Below are positions 7,839 through 17,066 of a DNA stretch of 64,000 bases, piece by piece (within the stretch, counting starts at the first letter, position 1; each line of letters starts with the position of its first letter). The notes under the pieces were generated by a model, which did no database searches, was not told the origin of the DNA, and worked only from the letters and a program-made list of their open reading frames with translations. The stretch is from contig JAWLGR010000010.1 in the NCBI GenBank assembly GCA_041684965.1, positions 96,424 to 160,423 of the forward strand, written 5' to 3'. This stretch comes from Mariniphaga sp041684965. GTDB lineage: Bacteria > Bacteroidota > Bacteroidia > Bacteroidales > Prolixibacteraceae. Made by a program: the position numbers and the translations under genes.

Positions 7839-10166
7839 TTAGAACCTGAACCTGTAACTCACTGAAGGAATAGCTTTAAAGAGCGACACCTGAACAGCTT
7901 CCGTCTCCAGAGGGTTATCCTCCTTAGCCCGGAAATCAATAAAATATGCATTTTCACGGGAGTAGGCATTGTAAACAGAAAAATTCCAGCTTGATTCATA
8001 TCTGGCGGTTTTTTTGCGTTGCCACACCAGACCAATATCCAGACGGTGGTAATCGGGCATACGGTAACCATTCCGTTCGGTATAATAAGCTATAGCTTTC
8101 CCGTCAATTTCATACCTTCCACTGGGAAAGGTAACAGCATTGCCTGTATAGTATACCCATGTAGCAGAAAATTTTAGTTTTCTGCTCAAGTCGTACATAG
8201 CTACAACCGACAGGTCATGAGTACGGTCGTGCCGGGCCGGATAAGGGTTGCCATAATTAATTTCATCAAATTGTCTGAGGGTTCTCGACCATGTATAACC
8301 TACCCAGCCATTTAACCTGCCCATGCTTCGTTTAAACATCAATTCAGCACCGTATGCCCATCCCCTGCCAAATACCAGTTCGGCTTCTACTGTTGAATTA
8401 AAAATCAGTTCAGCGCCATTTTTATAATCAATCTGATTTTTTAAACCTTTATAATACGTTTCAAAAGAAAACTCGTATTCATTGTTTTTGAAATTCCGGA
8501 AATACCCGAGCGATACCTGGTCGGCAATCTGGGGCTTCACGTTGTTGCTGCTTGGCAGCCATAAATCAGTAGGTGTAGTGGTAGTTGTATTTGTAAGCAA
8601 GTGCATAAATTGGTAAATACGGTTATAGGAAGCCTTAACGGCACTATGGTCGTTAAGCAGGTAATTTATTGCCAAACGTGGTTCAAGTCCCCCCTGCGTC
8701 CTGAAGAATTCACCACTGTCTGCCAAAATTGTTTGAACCAAATCTCCGGCATCATTAAATTCGTAAAACTCCCCCGGACCAATATTGCTGAACAAAGCAT
8801 AGCGAAGGCCATAATATATTTTCAATCTGGAAAATAATCGCTGCTCACTGGAAAGGTATGCTGCCCATTCCAGGGCTCTCCGCCGTGAAATGTCGTCCGG
8901 GGGAATAAATGTTCCGTATCCTTCATTGACCGTTATCTCACCCGGCAAAATATTATGGCTGATAACATTGGCACCAAACTTTAGTGTAAGGTTTGAACCG
9001 GCATACAAGGAGAAATCCTGTTTAAAGTTTATGTCTCTGATCTCAGAACGTATGGCAACATCAAGGTTTGTCCGGATATTAATATTATAGGAATAATTGC
9101 TGAAAATAAGGGAAGTGTTGGAAAACAAGCGATCGCTGAATATATGATTCCAGCGAAAAGTACCGGTAATGCTTCCCCAGTCGAAGCCAAATTCATTTTT
9201 ATAACCAAAGTCATCCCGACCAAGGTAACCGGACAGAAAGATGCGGTTTCTGTCATTAAGTTTATAATTTGTTTTCAGGTTAAGATCATAAAAGTAGAGA
9301 TAGGTGTTCCGGATGTCCTCATCGCCCGATAGTTTCAAAAACAAATCGGCATAGGTACGTCTTCCGCTCAGCATAAACGAACTCTTATCTTTCACAAGGG
9401 GGCCTTCGATTGTTAAATTTGAAGAAATCAGTCCAAGGTTGCCGGTAACATCCAGGTTTCTGAGGTTCCCTTCTTTCATCTGGATGTCGAGTACTGAAGA
9501 AGCCCGGCCACCATATTCAGCCGGCACAAAACCTTTCAGAAGTGTTGCATTTTTAATGGCTTCTGAATTAAACACAGAAAAGAAGCCCAGCAGGTGCGAT
9601 GCACTGTATACAGGAGCCTCATCGAGCAGGATAAGGTTTTGGTCTATACCTCCACCACGCACATGAAAGCCGGCATTACCCTCTCCCGCTGCTTTTACAC
9701 CGGGGGTCAGCTGAATTGTTTTCAGGATATCCGCCTCACCAAAAATTACCGGTATGCTTTCCAGTTTTTTGGGAATCATCTGCAACGAACCCATTTCTAC
9801 TGATGTTACATTTTTATCAGCCTGCTCGCCCACTACAACAATATTTCCCAGAATGTAATTGGCGGGTGTAAGTTCTACATCCAGTTTCAGATTTTGTTCC
9901 AGATTTATTTCTTGCACTATTGTTTCATATCCGATGTATTGATAACGAAAACGATAATAACCCGGTGGCAGCGGAATCGAATAAAATCCATAATTGTTGG
10001 AAATGGTCCCTTCCGAACGAAAATCCTCCACAATAACCGATGCACCAGGTAAATCTTCACCCGTTAAAGCATCGCTGATTTTCCCGCTCAGCACAACCCT
10101 GTTCTGAGAATTTGCCTGGAGAAAGCAAAAAAAGAACGATAAAAATATGATTAGATACCTGTGCAT
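7839..10166 (-). CDS. TonB-dependent receptor with CarboxypepD_reg-like N-domain
   Basis: An outer-membrane receptor of about 775 residues. The start at 10166 (MHRYLIIFLSFFFCFLQANSQ) gives a clean signal peptide. It is followed by a carboxypeptidase-regulatory-like beta domain (VVLSGKISDALTGEDLPGASV ... GFYSIPLPPGYY), a plug (SIPVIFGEADILKTIQLTPGV, FHVRGGGIDQNLILLDEAPVY), and a long barrel ending in VSYRFRF with the terminal aromatic residue typical of outer-membrane beta-barrels. It should take up a substrate using TonB energy. Pairing with the DUF4249 lipoprotein downstream places it in the DUF4249-type receptor group rather than the classical SusC/D type. Substrate unknown. Confidence 0.92.
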   Translation of the reverse strand: MHRYLIIFLSFFFCFLQANSQNRVVLSGKISDALTGEDLPGASVIVEDFRSEGTISNNYGFYSIPLPPGYYRFRYQYIGYETIVQEINLEQNLKLDVELTPANYILGNIVVVGEQADKNVTSVEMGSLQMIPKKLESIPVIFGEADILKTIQLTPGVKAAGEGNAGFHVRGGGIDQNLILLDEAPVYSASHLLGFFSVFNSEAIKNATLLKGFVPAEYGGRASSVLDIQMKEGNLRNLDVTGNLGLISSNLTIEGPLVKDKSSFMLSGRRTYADLFLKLSGDEDIRNTYLYFYDLNLKTNYKLNDRNRIFLSGYLGRDDFGYKNEFGFDWGSITGTFRWNHIFSDRLFSNTSLIFSNYSYNINIRTNLDVAIRSEIRDINFKQDFSLYAGSNLTLKFGANVISHNILPGEITVNEGYGTFIPPDDISRRRALEWAAYLSSEQRLFSRLKIYYGLRYALFSNIGPGEFYEFNDAGDLVQTILADSGEFFRTQGGLEPRLAINYLLNDHSAVKASYNRIYQFMHLLTNTTTTTPTDLWLPSSNNVKPQIADQVSLGYFRNFKNNEYEFSFETYYKGLKNQIDYKNGAELIFNSTVEAELVFGRGWAYGAELMFKRSMGRLNGWVGYTWSRTLRQFDEINYGNPYPARHDRTHDLSVVAMYDLSRKLKFSATWVYYTGNAVTFPSGRYEIDGKAIAYYTERNGYRMPDYHRLDIGLVWQRKKTARYESSWNFSVYNAYSRENAYFIDFRAKEDNPLETEAVQVSLFKAIPSVSYRFRF

Positions 10167-10201
10167 GTCTCTCTGTTCGTTGGCCAAAAATAATAATAAA
10201 C

Positions 10202-10231
10202 TTGATCGTTAATAAATATTTGCTAATTTTG
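10202..10231 (+). promoter_or_regulatory. Candidate Bacteroidota promoter for the EF-G2 gene
   Basis: TTG at 10202-10204 is followed after 19 nt by TAATTTTG at 10224-10231, matching the Bacteroidota sigma-ABfr pattern TTG/TTTG - about 19 - TAnnTTTG. Transcription would start near 10238, leaving a 5' leader of about 185 nt that contains the 69-nt repeat. A TATTTTTG on the opposite strand (10192-10185) lies in the same gap and could serve the divergent TonB receptor gene. Confidence 0.45.
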
Positions 10232-10331
10232 GTGACCTTTTTTCCGGGAACATGAAGAGAGGTCGAACATGAATTAAAAACGGTTATAAAGTGAAATGAG
10301 CATGAGTAGTAATACACATCAACCGGAAATT

Positions 10332-10400
10332 ATTAATCCCGATGCCTGTTGGGACATGCGAATTCCCTGCCTGTCCGTCAGGCAGGCATGTTATACCATT
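10332..10400 (+). repeat. 69-nt leader repeat, copy 1 (upstream of EF-G2)
   Basis: The element starts ATTAATCCCGAT and ends TATACCATT. It includes an imperfect CCCGAT/GTTGGG inverted repeat and a strong CCTGCCTG/CAGGCAGG hairpin. A second copy of exactly the same length is at 50695-50763. Both copies end 22 nt before a start codon. The palindromic cores resemble dispersed palindromic repeats common in Bacteroidota intergenic DNA, so this may be a REP-like element or a shared leader structure. Confidence 0.75.
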
Positions 10401-10422
10401 AAAATCTTACAATTTTAATAAT

Positions 10423-12579
10423 ATGAAAGTTTACAAAACTGAACAAATTCGAAACATTGCTTTAATAGGTAATGCCGGCAGTGGAAAAACCACCCTCGCA
10501 GAAGCCATGCTGTTTGAGGGTGGAGTAATTAACCGGAGGGGTGAGGTCACCGCAAAAAATACGGTATCCGACCACAACTACATCGAACAGGAATATGGCA
10601 ACTCTGTTTTGTCCACACTTTTATACACCGAATACAACGGAGCTAAAATTAATGTGCTCGACACACCGGGTATGGATGATTTGGCAGGCGGAGTAGTATC
10701 TTCTTTGAACGTTACTGACATGGTTCTGATGCTTATAAATGCCACCAACGGTGTTGAATCAGGAACTGTTGCTGCAGGGCGTCATGCCGAAAATATTAAT
10801 GTGCCGCTGATGTTTGTTTTTAACCAGCTGGATCATGATACTTCAAATTTTGATGCCGCACTGGATCAGTGCAAATCAGTATTCGGAAACAAAGTAACAA
10901 TTGTTCAGTATCCGTTGGATGCAGGACCCGGATTTTCATCCATCATTGATGTGCTGAAAATGAAAATGTATAAATATCCGGCTAATGGAGGAACACCAGA
11001 AGTTCTCGAAATTCCGGATTCAGAAAAAGAACGGGCTGAGGAACTACACAACGAACTGATTGAAATGGCTGCTGAAAATGAAGAAGCTCTCATGGAGCTT
11101 TATTTCGAACAGGGTTCACTCACAGAAGACGAAATGCGCAAGGGGATGAAACTGGGCATGCTTCAGCGCGATCTCTACCCGGTATTTTGCACCTGTGCCC
11201 GTAAAAACATTGGAGTTGGCCGCCTAATGGAATTTATTGTAAACATTGCTCCCTCACCGGTTGAGCGCCCCATGAGGCCGGTTACCGGGGGAAAAGAATT
11301 AAAAATGGGTGATTCGACCGAGCCCAGCCTGTTTGTATTTAAAACCGCAGTGGAATCGCATGTTGGTGAAATTACCTTCTTTAAGGTAATGTCAGGCAAA
11401 ATTACTGAAGGACTCGATCTTATCAATACCAAAACAGGCAATAAGGAACGGCTTTCGCAGGTGTTTGCTGCAGCTGGTAAAATGCGTGAAAAAGTGGAAG
11501 CACTGCATGCCGGCGATTTGGGGTGCACCGTTAAACTGAAAGATACCAAATACAACCAGACCCTTACCACCAAAGAAGCCGATACCAAATACGAACCCAT
11601 TAAATTTCCACCATCGAAGCATACCATTGCAGTGAAAGCAGAAAATGAAGCCGATGATGAAAAAGTAGGGGAAATATTAAGTAAACTTAAATTCGAAGAT
11701 CCCACCTTTGTTATTGAATACTCAAAGGAACTGAAACAGTTGCTGGTGCATGGTCAGGGTGAATACCACCTGAATATATTGAAGTGGTATTTCGATAACA
11801 TACATAAAATCGATGTAAACTACATACAACCAAAAATTCCCTACAGGGAAACAATTACCAAGCCTGCCCAGGCAGATTACCGCCATAAGAAACAATCAGG
11901 TGGCGCTGGTCAGTTTGGAGAAGTGCATATGATTATAGAACCATATGAGGATGGTGCCTCACCCAAAACATCCTTCAAATTTGGCGATAAGGAACAAAAA
12001 ATAGCTGTCCGTGATGTACAGGAACATCCGTTGCCCTGGGGAGGAAAACTGGTGTATATTAATAGTATTGTTGGTGGTTCTATCGATGCCCGCTTCATGC
12101 CTGCTATCCTGAAGGGGCTTATGGAAAAAATGGAAGAAGGCCCGCTTACCGGTTCCTATGCACGCGATATCATGGTGTATGTGTACGATGGTAAAATGCA
12201 CCCGGTTGATTCAAATGAAATTTCCTTCAAACTTGCCGGCCGGAATGCCTTTAGCAAGGCATTTAAAAACGCCGGACCAAAAATCCTGGAACCAATTTAT
12301 AACCTGGAAGTATGGGTTCAATCCGATCGCATGGGTGATGTAATGAGTGATCTGCAGGGACGCAGAGCTATGATCATGGGAATGGGTTCAGAACGAGGAA
12401 TGGAAAAAATCAGTGCTAAAGTGCCGCAAAAAGAAATGTTCAGGTATTCAACTTCACTGAGTTCAATAACCGGCGGACGTGGTGTATTTAACATCTCTTT
12501 CGACGGGTATGAAAAAGTTCCTGCTGAAGTTCAGGACGAACTCCTTAAAGCATATGAAGCCGAACAGGAAGAAGAATAG
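10423..12579 (+). CDS. fusA2: Elongation factor G paralogue EF-G2 (divergent GTPase domain)
   Basis: A 718-residue EF-G-type protein with the five-domain layout: GTPase domain, beta barrel, then domains III-V (YRETITK ... QSGGAGQFGEVH ... LQGRRAMIMGM in the C-terminal half). The GTPase motifs are altered. G1 is GNAGSGKTT rather than AHIDAGKTT. The switch-I RGITI is replaced by GNSVLST. G3 is DTPGMDD, with Met in place of the catalytic His of DTPGH. G4 is NQLD instead of NKxD. These features fit EF-G2 of Bacteroides, described as a paralogue that supports translation without GTP hydrolysis. The ATG at 10423 (MKVYKTEQIRNIALIGNAG) is preferred over 10342, which would translate the leader repeat. 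A terminator follows at 12608. Confidence 0.9.
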   Translation: MKVYKTEQIRNIALIGNAGSGKTTLAEAMLFEGGVINRRGEVTAKNTVSDHNYIEQEYGNSVLSTLLYTEYNGAKINVLDTPGMDDLAGGVVSSLNVTDMVLMLINATNGVESGTVAAGRHAENINVPLMFVFNQLDHDTSNFDAALDQCKSVFGNKVTIVQYPLDAGPGFSSIIDVLKMKMYKYPANGGTPEVLEIPDSEKERAEELHNELIEMAAENEEALMELYFEQGSLTEDEMRKGMKLGMLQRDLYPVFCTCARKNIGVGRLMEFIVNIAPSPVERPMRPVTGGKELKMGDSTEPSLFVFKTAVESHVGEITFFKVMSGKITEGLDLINTKTGNKERLSQVFAAAGKMREKVEALHAGDLGCTVKLKDTKYNQTLTTKEADTKYEPIKFPPSKHTIAVKAENEADDEKVGEILSKLKFEDPTFVIEYSKELKQLLVHGQGEYHLNILKWYFDNIHKIDVNYIQPKIPYRETITKPAQADYRHKKQSGGAGQFGEVHMIIEPYEDGASPKTSFKFGDKEQKIAVRDVQEHPLPWGGKLVYINSIVGGSIDARFMPAILKGLMEKMEEGPLTGSYARDIMVYVYDGKMHPVDSNEISFKLAGRNAFSKAFKNAGPKILEPIYNLEVWVQSDRMGDVMSDLQGRRAMIMGMGSERGMEKISAKVPQKEMFRYSTSLSSITGGRGVFNISFDGYEKVPAEVQDELLKAYEAEQEEE

Positions 12580-12607
12580 ACCATTTCTAATCTATTTTAC
12601 TATAACT

Positions 12608-12646
12608 AAAAGCTCCGGTCCGGAAGGATTGGGGCTTTGTTTTTTC
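12608..12646 (+). terminator. Rho-independent terminator after EF-G2 gene
   Basis: AAAGCTCC (12608-12615, with one G-T wobble) pairs with GGGGCTTT (12631-12638) and is followed by GTTTTTT. It lies about 30 nt past the stop codon. The rest of the gap up to 12855 is AT-rich with nothing else recognisable. Confidence 0.75.
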
Positions 12647-12855
12647 TACTCTAATCCCAGGTTTAAGTCTTTGAATAAGGAATAGCTACACCTTGTTGTG
12701 GCTTTAACTCATAATCTTAAATTTTATTCGAATATTTTTATATTCTAAAAATTTGGAATGTTATTTCCCGAAGTCAATTTTTTGCTTTAACTTCATCCAG
12801 GTTTACAATCTGTGTGAAATTTATTAAGTATAAAATAAAACTAATAAATCAAGCT

Positions 12856-13908
12856 ATGAAGAATTACAGTATTAATTTGAACCTGAAGTATGTCCTTCCT
12901 TTATTATTTGCAGTAAACTTATCACAATTGGCATGTGCCCCACCAAAATCAATCGAAGGAAAAAACACAATACCCCTGATAACTCAACCCATATTGTTTA
13001 ATACTCCGCAAGCCGATGAAATTATTAAATCACTCCGCATATTTCCTTCGAACAGTGCATACAATGAAGATATAACCAACAGGCCGGTAGCTCCAAATTC
13101 AACTGCAATCATTGAAGGAATGAAATCCCGTAATTCCTTGGGTTACAATCTTGATATGGGATATGTGATTGTACCTCCCGACCAGCAGAAGGTTAATGTT
13201 CATATTTACCAATACCCCGGTGAATCCGATCCGGGACCCTACCCTATTCCGGATAATGCTCCAATCGAAGGCTGGCCTTTTACTTATCGTGACGGTTCGT
13301 ATAAATTCGATAATTCTTCTGAAAGCCTCGATAAGATTCAGCGGGAAGGTAAAGGGGACCGGCATGTTTTAGTGGTTGATCCCTATGCTGAAAAACTGTA
13401 CGAATTTTATGCCGGCTATAAAACAGATTCAGGTTGGAGAGCAGCTCAGGCGACAATTTTTGATTTAACTTCCAACAGCATGCGGCCAGACGGATGGACT
13501 TCAACCGACGCAGCAGGTCTTTCAGTGTTTGCTGCCACTGTTCGTTATCCGGACGTAGAGGATGGAATTGTTTCTCATGTTATACGCGTAACTGCCAGAA
13601 GGACCAGAAATGCTTATGTGTATCCTGCTACGCACCAGGCCAGCAAGCTGGACGATGAGAACCTTCCAAGAATGGGAGAAAGGTTTCGCCTGAAGGAGAC
13701 GGTTGATGTTTCAAATTTCTCTCCCCATGCACAGGCAATTGCAAAAGGGATGAAGAAATACGGTTTAATCGTTGCAGATAATGGACTTGATTGGTTAATA
13801 TCTGTTGCTCCGGATGAACGCTTTCAGGGACTTGATGATTTGCGAATGCTGAAACCGCATGACTTTGAAGTGATAGTACCATCCGGTCCCGGTGATAACA
13901 ACCGGTAA
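12856..13908 (+). CDS. Conserved lipoprotein of unknown function
   Basis: About 350 residues from the ATG at 12856, which yields a lipoprotein signal ending SQLAC (Cys27); a start at 12814 would put 14 basic residues in front. The body has no named domain that I can assign. Recognisable pieces are FPSNSAYNEDI, YPIPDNAPIEGW, GDRHVLVVDPYAEKLYEFY, an Asp/Thr-rich GWTSTDAAGLSVF, HVIRVTARRTR, and the C-terminal KKYGLIVADNGLDWLISVAPDERF ... FEVI. I recall the last block (YG..VADNG..W....PD.R) in uncharacterised secreted proteins of several phyla. The central HVLVVDP and TDAAGL segments could form an active site, but this is a guess. It has its own transcription context between EF-G2 and a repeat-rich gap. 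Confidence 0.75.
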   Translation: MKNYSINLNLKYVLPLLFAVNLSQLACAPPKSIEGKNTIPLITQPILFNTPQADEIIKSLRIFPSNSAYNEDITNRPVAPNSTAIIEGMKSRNSLGYNLDMGYVIVPPDQQKVNVHIYQYPGESDPGPYPIPDNAPIEGWPFTYRDGSYKFDNSSESLDKIQREGKGDRHVLVVDPYAEKLYEFYAGYKTDSGWRAAQATIFDLTSNSMRPDGWTSTDAAGLSVFAATVRYPDVEDGIVSHVIRVTARRTRNAYVYPATHQASKLDDENLPRMGERFRLKETVDVSNFSPHAQAIAKGMKKYGLIVADNGLDWLISVAPDERFQGLDDLRMLKPHDFEVIVPSGPGDNNR

Positions 13909-14030
13909 ACAGACGATACCAGAACCCATTAGTGTATTATTATTTTCCTTCGGAACTTTAAAATACCAGGGGTTAATTTTGATGTAATCCTATTATTCCG
14001 AATAATGTTATAAAAACCACTCCTAACCGG

Positions 14031-14109
14031 TTTCACGCAACGAGCGCAACGTAATAATTTCGCAGCGATCGCCGCGTGCAATCTTTCGCCGCGAGCGCCG
14101 CGTGAACTC
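14031..14109 (+). repeat. Three tandem 26-27-nt GC-rich units
   Basis: Units at 14031-14057, 14058-14083 and 14084-14109 share the pattern TTTCrCnGCGAnCGCnrCGT followed by an AT-rich tail. Each contains CGAGCGC or CGATCGC, a near-palindromic centre. Short GC-rich repeats of this sort are common at gene ends in Bacteroidota genomes; no function can be assigned. Confidence 0.75.
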
Positions 14110-14140
14110 TTCCACTAACCCTATTATTCCGTTTACTGAC

Positions 14141-14206
14141 TGTCCCGTAGGGACAAAATATGGGTAGAAATTCAATTACAAAATTATCCCAAAGTCCCAT
14201 CGGGAC
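14141..14206. repeat. Pair of GTCCC...GGGAC palindromes
   Basis: TGTCCCGTAGGGACA at 14141-14155 and GTCCCATCGGGAC at 14194-14206 are two short hairpins of related sequence 38 nt apart, in the space between convergent genes. They resemble widespread Bacteroidota palindromic repeats and could also act in termination from either side. Confidence 0.65.
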
Positions 14207-14270
14207 GTAACATTATTTTACCAGACAGTAGTGATATGGTATATTCTATCCTGGAATTGCTCCTTTGCTC

Positions 14271-16700
14271 TTATCGTGAGGACAACTCTTTGACACTAAC
14301 TTCCGGGAGGATATTTACCTGATACATTTGGTTGTTTATGGTAAGTTCAATTGTAAACTCATTATCTTCATCCACCAAATTATTGACTGCGATTGCTGGC
14401 TCCTTATCTTTCTTATAAGGTACAAACAATGTAATATATCTTGTCTTAGCCTCCTCTGAAATGGTCGAGGCTGTAAGGTGCCAGTTATCCTTATAGTCAG
14501 GAGAGGATTCTCCCCGGACTTCCGGCGGATGAGGAAAACCTGTAAACTGATTAATAGTCATTTCGCCCGAATGCAGAAATTTTACTTTAAGCCTTGCATC
14601 TCCTTCTGAAATCAAAATTGATTTGTCAGTTTTATTAACCTTCATTTCCGAAAGGGCATGAAGCCACCAGTCGAAAACAACAGGTGAGGGTGCTTCCAAA
14701 TCATCGTACATTAAAAAAATACCTGGCCGGATATGTACTACATGACGATGAAATTTATTTAATAAACCCATATAAGCCTGAGTCGCATCACCGAGTACAT
14801 AATCATAAATGTCATTGTTTTCAAAGCGGACTATTTTTCCTTTCGCCGCAGCCACACCTTCCTGCCCTGTACCACCACCGATGGTTATGCTGTTGGACGA
14901 TTTGGTTTGCCTTTGCCAATGAATATGATGATCGGAACCATACCAGGGGTAGTATCCGCTTGCAATTGCAAGGGCTTCACCAAATGCCTCAATTGTATAG
15001 GCATTTTGATCCGGATGACCATGACTGACACCACCATAGGGGTCACTGTGTAATAAAAAGTGGATATCTTCATCTGCATTCCCTAAACTTGTATGAATAG
15101 ACACCAGGCCGATACCAGGAAAATAACGCGATTGAGGTAGGTTTTCCGGAGATTTCCCCTCAAGATCATCGTTTTTCATTAAAATGCCTAAAATATTTTT
15201 TGGGTGGTTTGCTTCCAGGTAATCAGCATACCATCGCAGGTAAGGATTGTTCAATATCGATGAATATACATAAAGAATTTCACCCCTGCTTTTGTTTGGA
15301 GGGCTGTGCTCTCCGTCACCGAAAGGTGAAAACCGGGCATAAGGTGGGTTGGAGTATAAAATAAAATAAGGTGTATTCTGAAAAAATTCTTTTTGCATCA
15401 GGTCAATGCCTGTTGCTTTTTTTAGTGCAGTAATAAAATGAAGTACCCTTCCCTGATAAGCTGACCAATAGGAAGGTCCCTGATGCCAGCCCCCATCCTC
15501 TTTCGCCCAGGCAGGATATAAATTCCAGTGAATCGTCAGCGCATAGCTTAACCATTCTGCTGCTTCTTCCCATTCATCAGCAAAACATATTGCAGCCTGT
15601 GCTAAAAATCCTGTAATCCGCTCTTCATGGCTGCCCCGGTTGTAAACATGATATTCTGAACCAGGTCTGTATTTCAATCGGTGAAATAATTGCTCACTTC
15701 TTCTTTTTATTGACTTTTTTATCTGCTCTCTTTCTTCAGGAGTAAATAGCTCATAGGTCCAGTCGTATGCTCTCGATCCCTGATCCACAATCCTGTAGTT
15801 GGATTCATTATGAACCCTGTCGGATGTGGAACCATCGGGATTCCACCTGGAAAAATGAAGCAATCTGCGTCTTGCCTCCTCCCCATATTTTTTATCCCCG
15901 GTTAAAAGATAAACCAAAGCAAAAGTCTCCATCCTGTCACAGGGGGGAATTACAGCATCGTAAATGAGTCGCCATGAATGTTCACCAAACTCCGGCCCTA
16001 TGCCTTTGGTAAATTTGGGTTCACTGGGAAGAACTTCACCAAAATATTTATCAATATCCTTTTTAATTTCCTCAAGAGATTGTTGTAAATCACCGTTGAT
16101 TGCCCTGTCACGATAAAAGCTTATTTCATCTTCCAGTATAAATAACCTTGGATGACCTTTGGGAACAGAATTTATTACCTGCTTAATATCCCCTGGGAAC
16201 GGCCATTTTTTTACTTCCTGCGGAATAATGAACCGGCGGGATATACTGTAAAGAGTCTTCCCGTTTTCCACGCCATACCTCCAATACCACTCACCCGGCT
16301 CCAGCACTTCATCCAATGCGTAGGTGCTTAATTGTATCCCTTTTTTTGTTATTACCTCTTTTCTGAAATCTTTATCTTTCGAAATTTGAAGAGAATAATT
16401 GTAATCTTCCTTAACAGGTACCCAAATTTGCTCATGAAATTCAGCACCACTGTACTTAACATGATCAGGTGCATAATTTATGTTCTTTTTTACCGGCAAC
16501 CAGGTAAATGGTGGAGGATTTACGTTTACAGTACTTCCATCTGCCGGGGAATATTCAACCTGGTTTTCATCGGGTACCCTGTCAAGTTGATTTATTATAT
16601 CCTCGTGATTTTCTCTAACTTCTTCCTTGCAACTATTTGCAAGACAGAGAATAGTAATGAAAAATAAAACAGAGAGCAGGTAGGTAAGTTTAAGTTTCAT
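14271..16700 (-). CDS. DUF4962/heparinase II-III-like lipoprotein
   Basis: An 809-residue protein with a lipoprotein signal ending LANSC (Cys24). The N-terminal part has a fibronectin-like DUF4962 module (QVEYSPADGSTVNVNPPPF ... YSLQISKDKDF). An alpha/alpha-toroid follows (RLFILEDEI, YRIVDQGSRAYDWTYELF, RIVDQGSR, HVYNRGSHEERITGF, WHQGPSYWSAYQGR), then a beta-rich heparinase II/III-like half (LHSDPYGGVSHGHPDQNAYTIEAFGE, with conserved His). This suggests a polysaccharide lyase or hydrolase acting on acidic glycans outside the inner membrane. The exact substrate cannot be read from sequence. It is encoded alone, without SusCD or sulfatase neighbours. Confidence 0.82.
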   Translation of the reverse strand: MKLKLTYLLSVLFFITILCLANSCKEEVRENHEDIINQLDRVPDENQVEYSPADGSTVNVNPPPFTWLPVKKNINYAPDHVKYSGAEFHEQIWVPVKEDYNYSLQISKDKDFRKEVITKKGIQLSTYALDEVLEPGEWYWRYGVENGKTLYSISRRFIIPQEVKKWPFPGDIKQVINSVPKGHPRLFILEDEISFYRDRAINGDLQQSLEEIKKDIDKYFGEVLPSEPKFTKGIGPEFGEHSWRLIYDAVIPPCDRMETFALVYLLTGDKKYGEEARRRLLHFSRWNPDGSTSDRVHNESNYRIVDQGSRAYDWTYELFTPEEREQIKKSIKRRSEQLFHRLKYRPGSEYHVYNRGSHEERITGFLAQAAICFADEWEEAAEWLSYALTIHWNLYPAWAKEDGGWHQGPSYWSAYQGRVLHFITALKKATGIDLMQKEFFQNTPYFILYSNPPYARFSPFGDGEHSPPNKSRGEILYVYSSILNNPYLRWYADYLEANHPKNILGILMKNDDLEGKSPENLPQSRYFPGIGLVSIHTSLGNADEDIHFLLHSDPYGGVSHGHPDQNAYTIEAFGEALAIASGYYPWYGSDHHIHWQRQTKSSNSITIGGGTGQEGVAAAKGKIVRFENNDIYDYVLGDATQAYMGLLNKFHRHVVHIRPGIFLMYDDLEAPSPVVFDWWLHALSEMKVNKTDKSILISEGDARLKVKFLHSGEMTINQFTGFPHPPEVRGESSPDYKDNWHLTASTISEEAKTRYITLFVPYKKDKEPAIAVNNLVDEDNEFTIELTINNQMYQVNILPEVSVKELSSR

Positions 16701-17066
16701 AATGCAGTATTTTGATTTTTTATTAATTCACCTGGACTACTATTTATTCAGTTATTTTTTTAATGCAATAAAATGAATCTGATTAAATTAAATGCATTGT
16801 TTCTCATGATAAAAATCCATAATAACAAAAATAATTAATAATCAATCTTATGCAATATTTAAATCACAAGATTTTTAAGATGCCATCTTCGTTTACGGTA
16901 TATGCACAACATTAAAGCAATTTCTAAGATTGGAGTTATACACTGGTTTAAGCGGTGTCTGATTAAACAATTAATTGAGAAATCAGTACTCAGCATTCAA
17001 TTCATCGATGCAGCAACTTCTTCCTGTTTTATTTCTGATTAAATTTACGGGATTAAAACTGCAATT
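16701..17066. other. AT-rich gap between divergent genes, no gene seen
   Basis: This 366-nt AT-rich stretch separates the divergently transcribed heparinase-like and GNAT genes and must hold both promoters. I could not pick out a convincing TTTG/TAnnTTTG pair, a hairpin or a conserved small ORF. Confidence 0.6.

Larger units (their letters stand above)
13909..14270. other. Repeat-rich intergenic region between convergent genes
   Basis: No gene is visible here. The gap separates two convergent genes and holds a 26-nt GC-rich tandem array (14031-14109), flanked by two copies of CCTATTATTCCG (near 13989 and 14121), and two short palindromes (14141-14155, 14194-14206). The array is far richer in GC than its surroundings. 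Confidence 0.8.
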
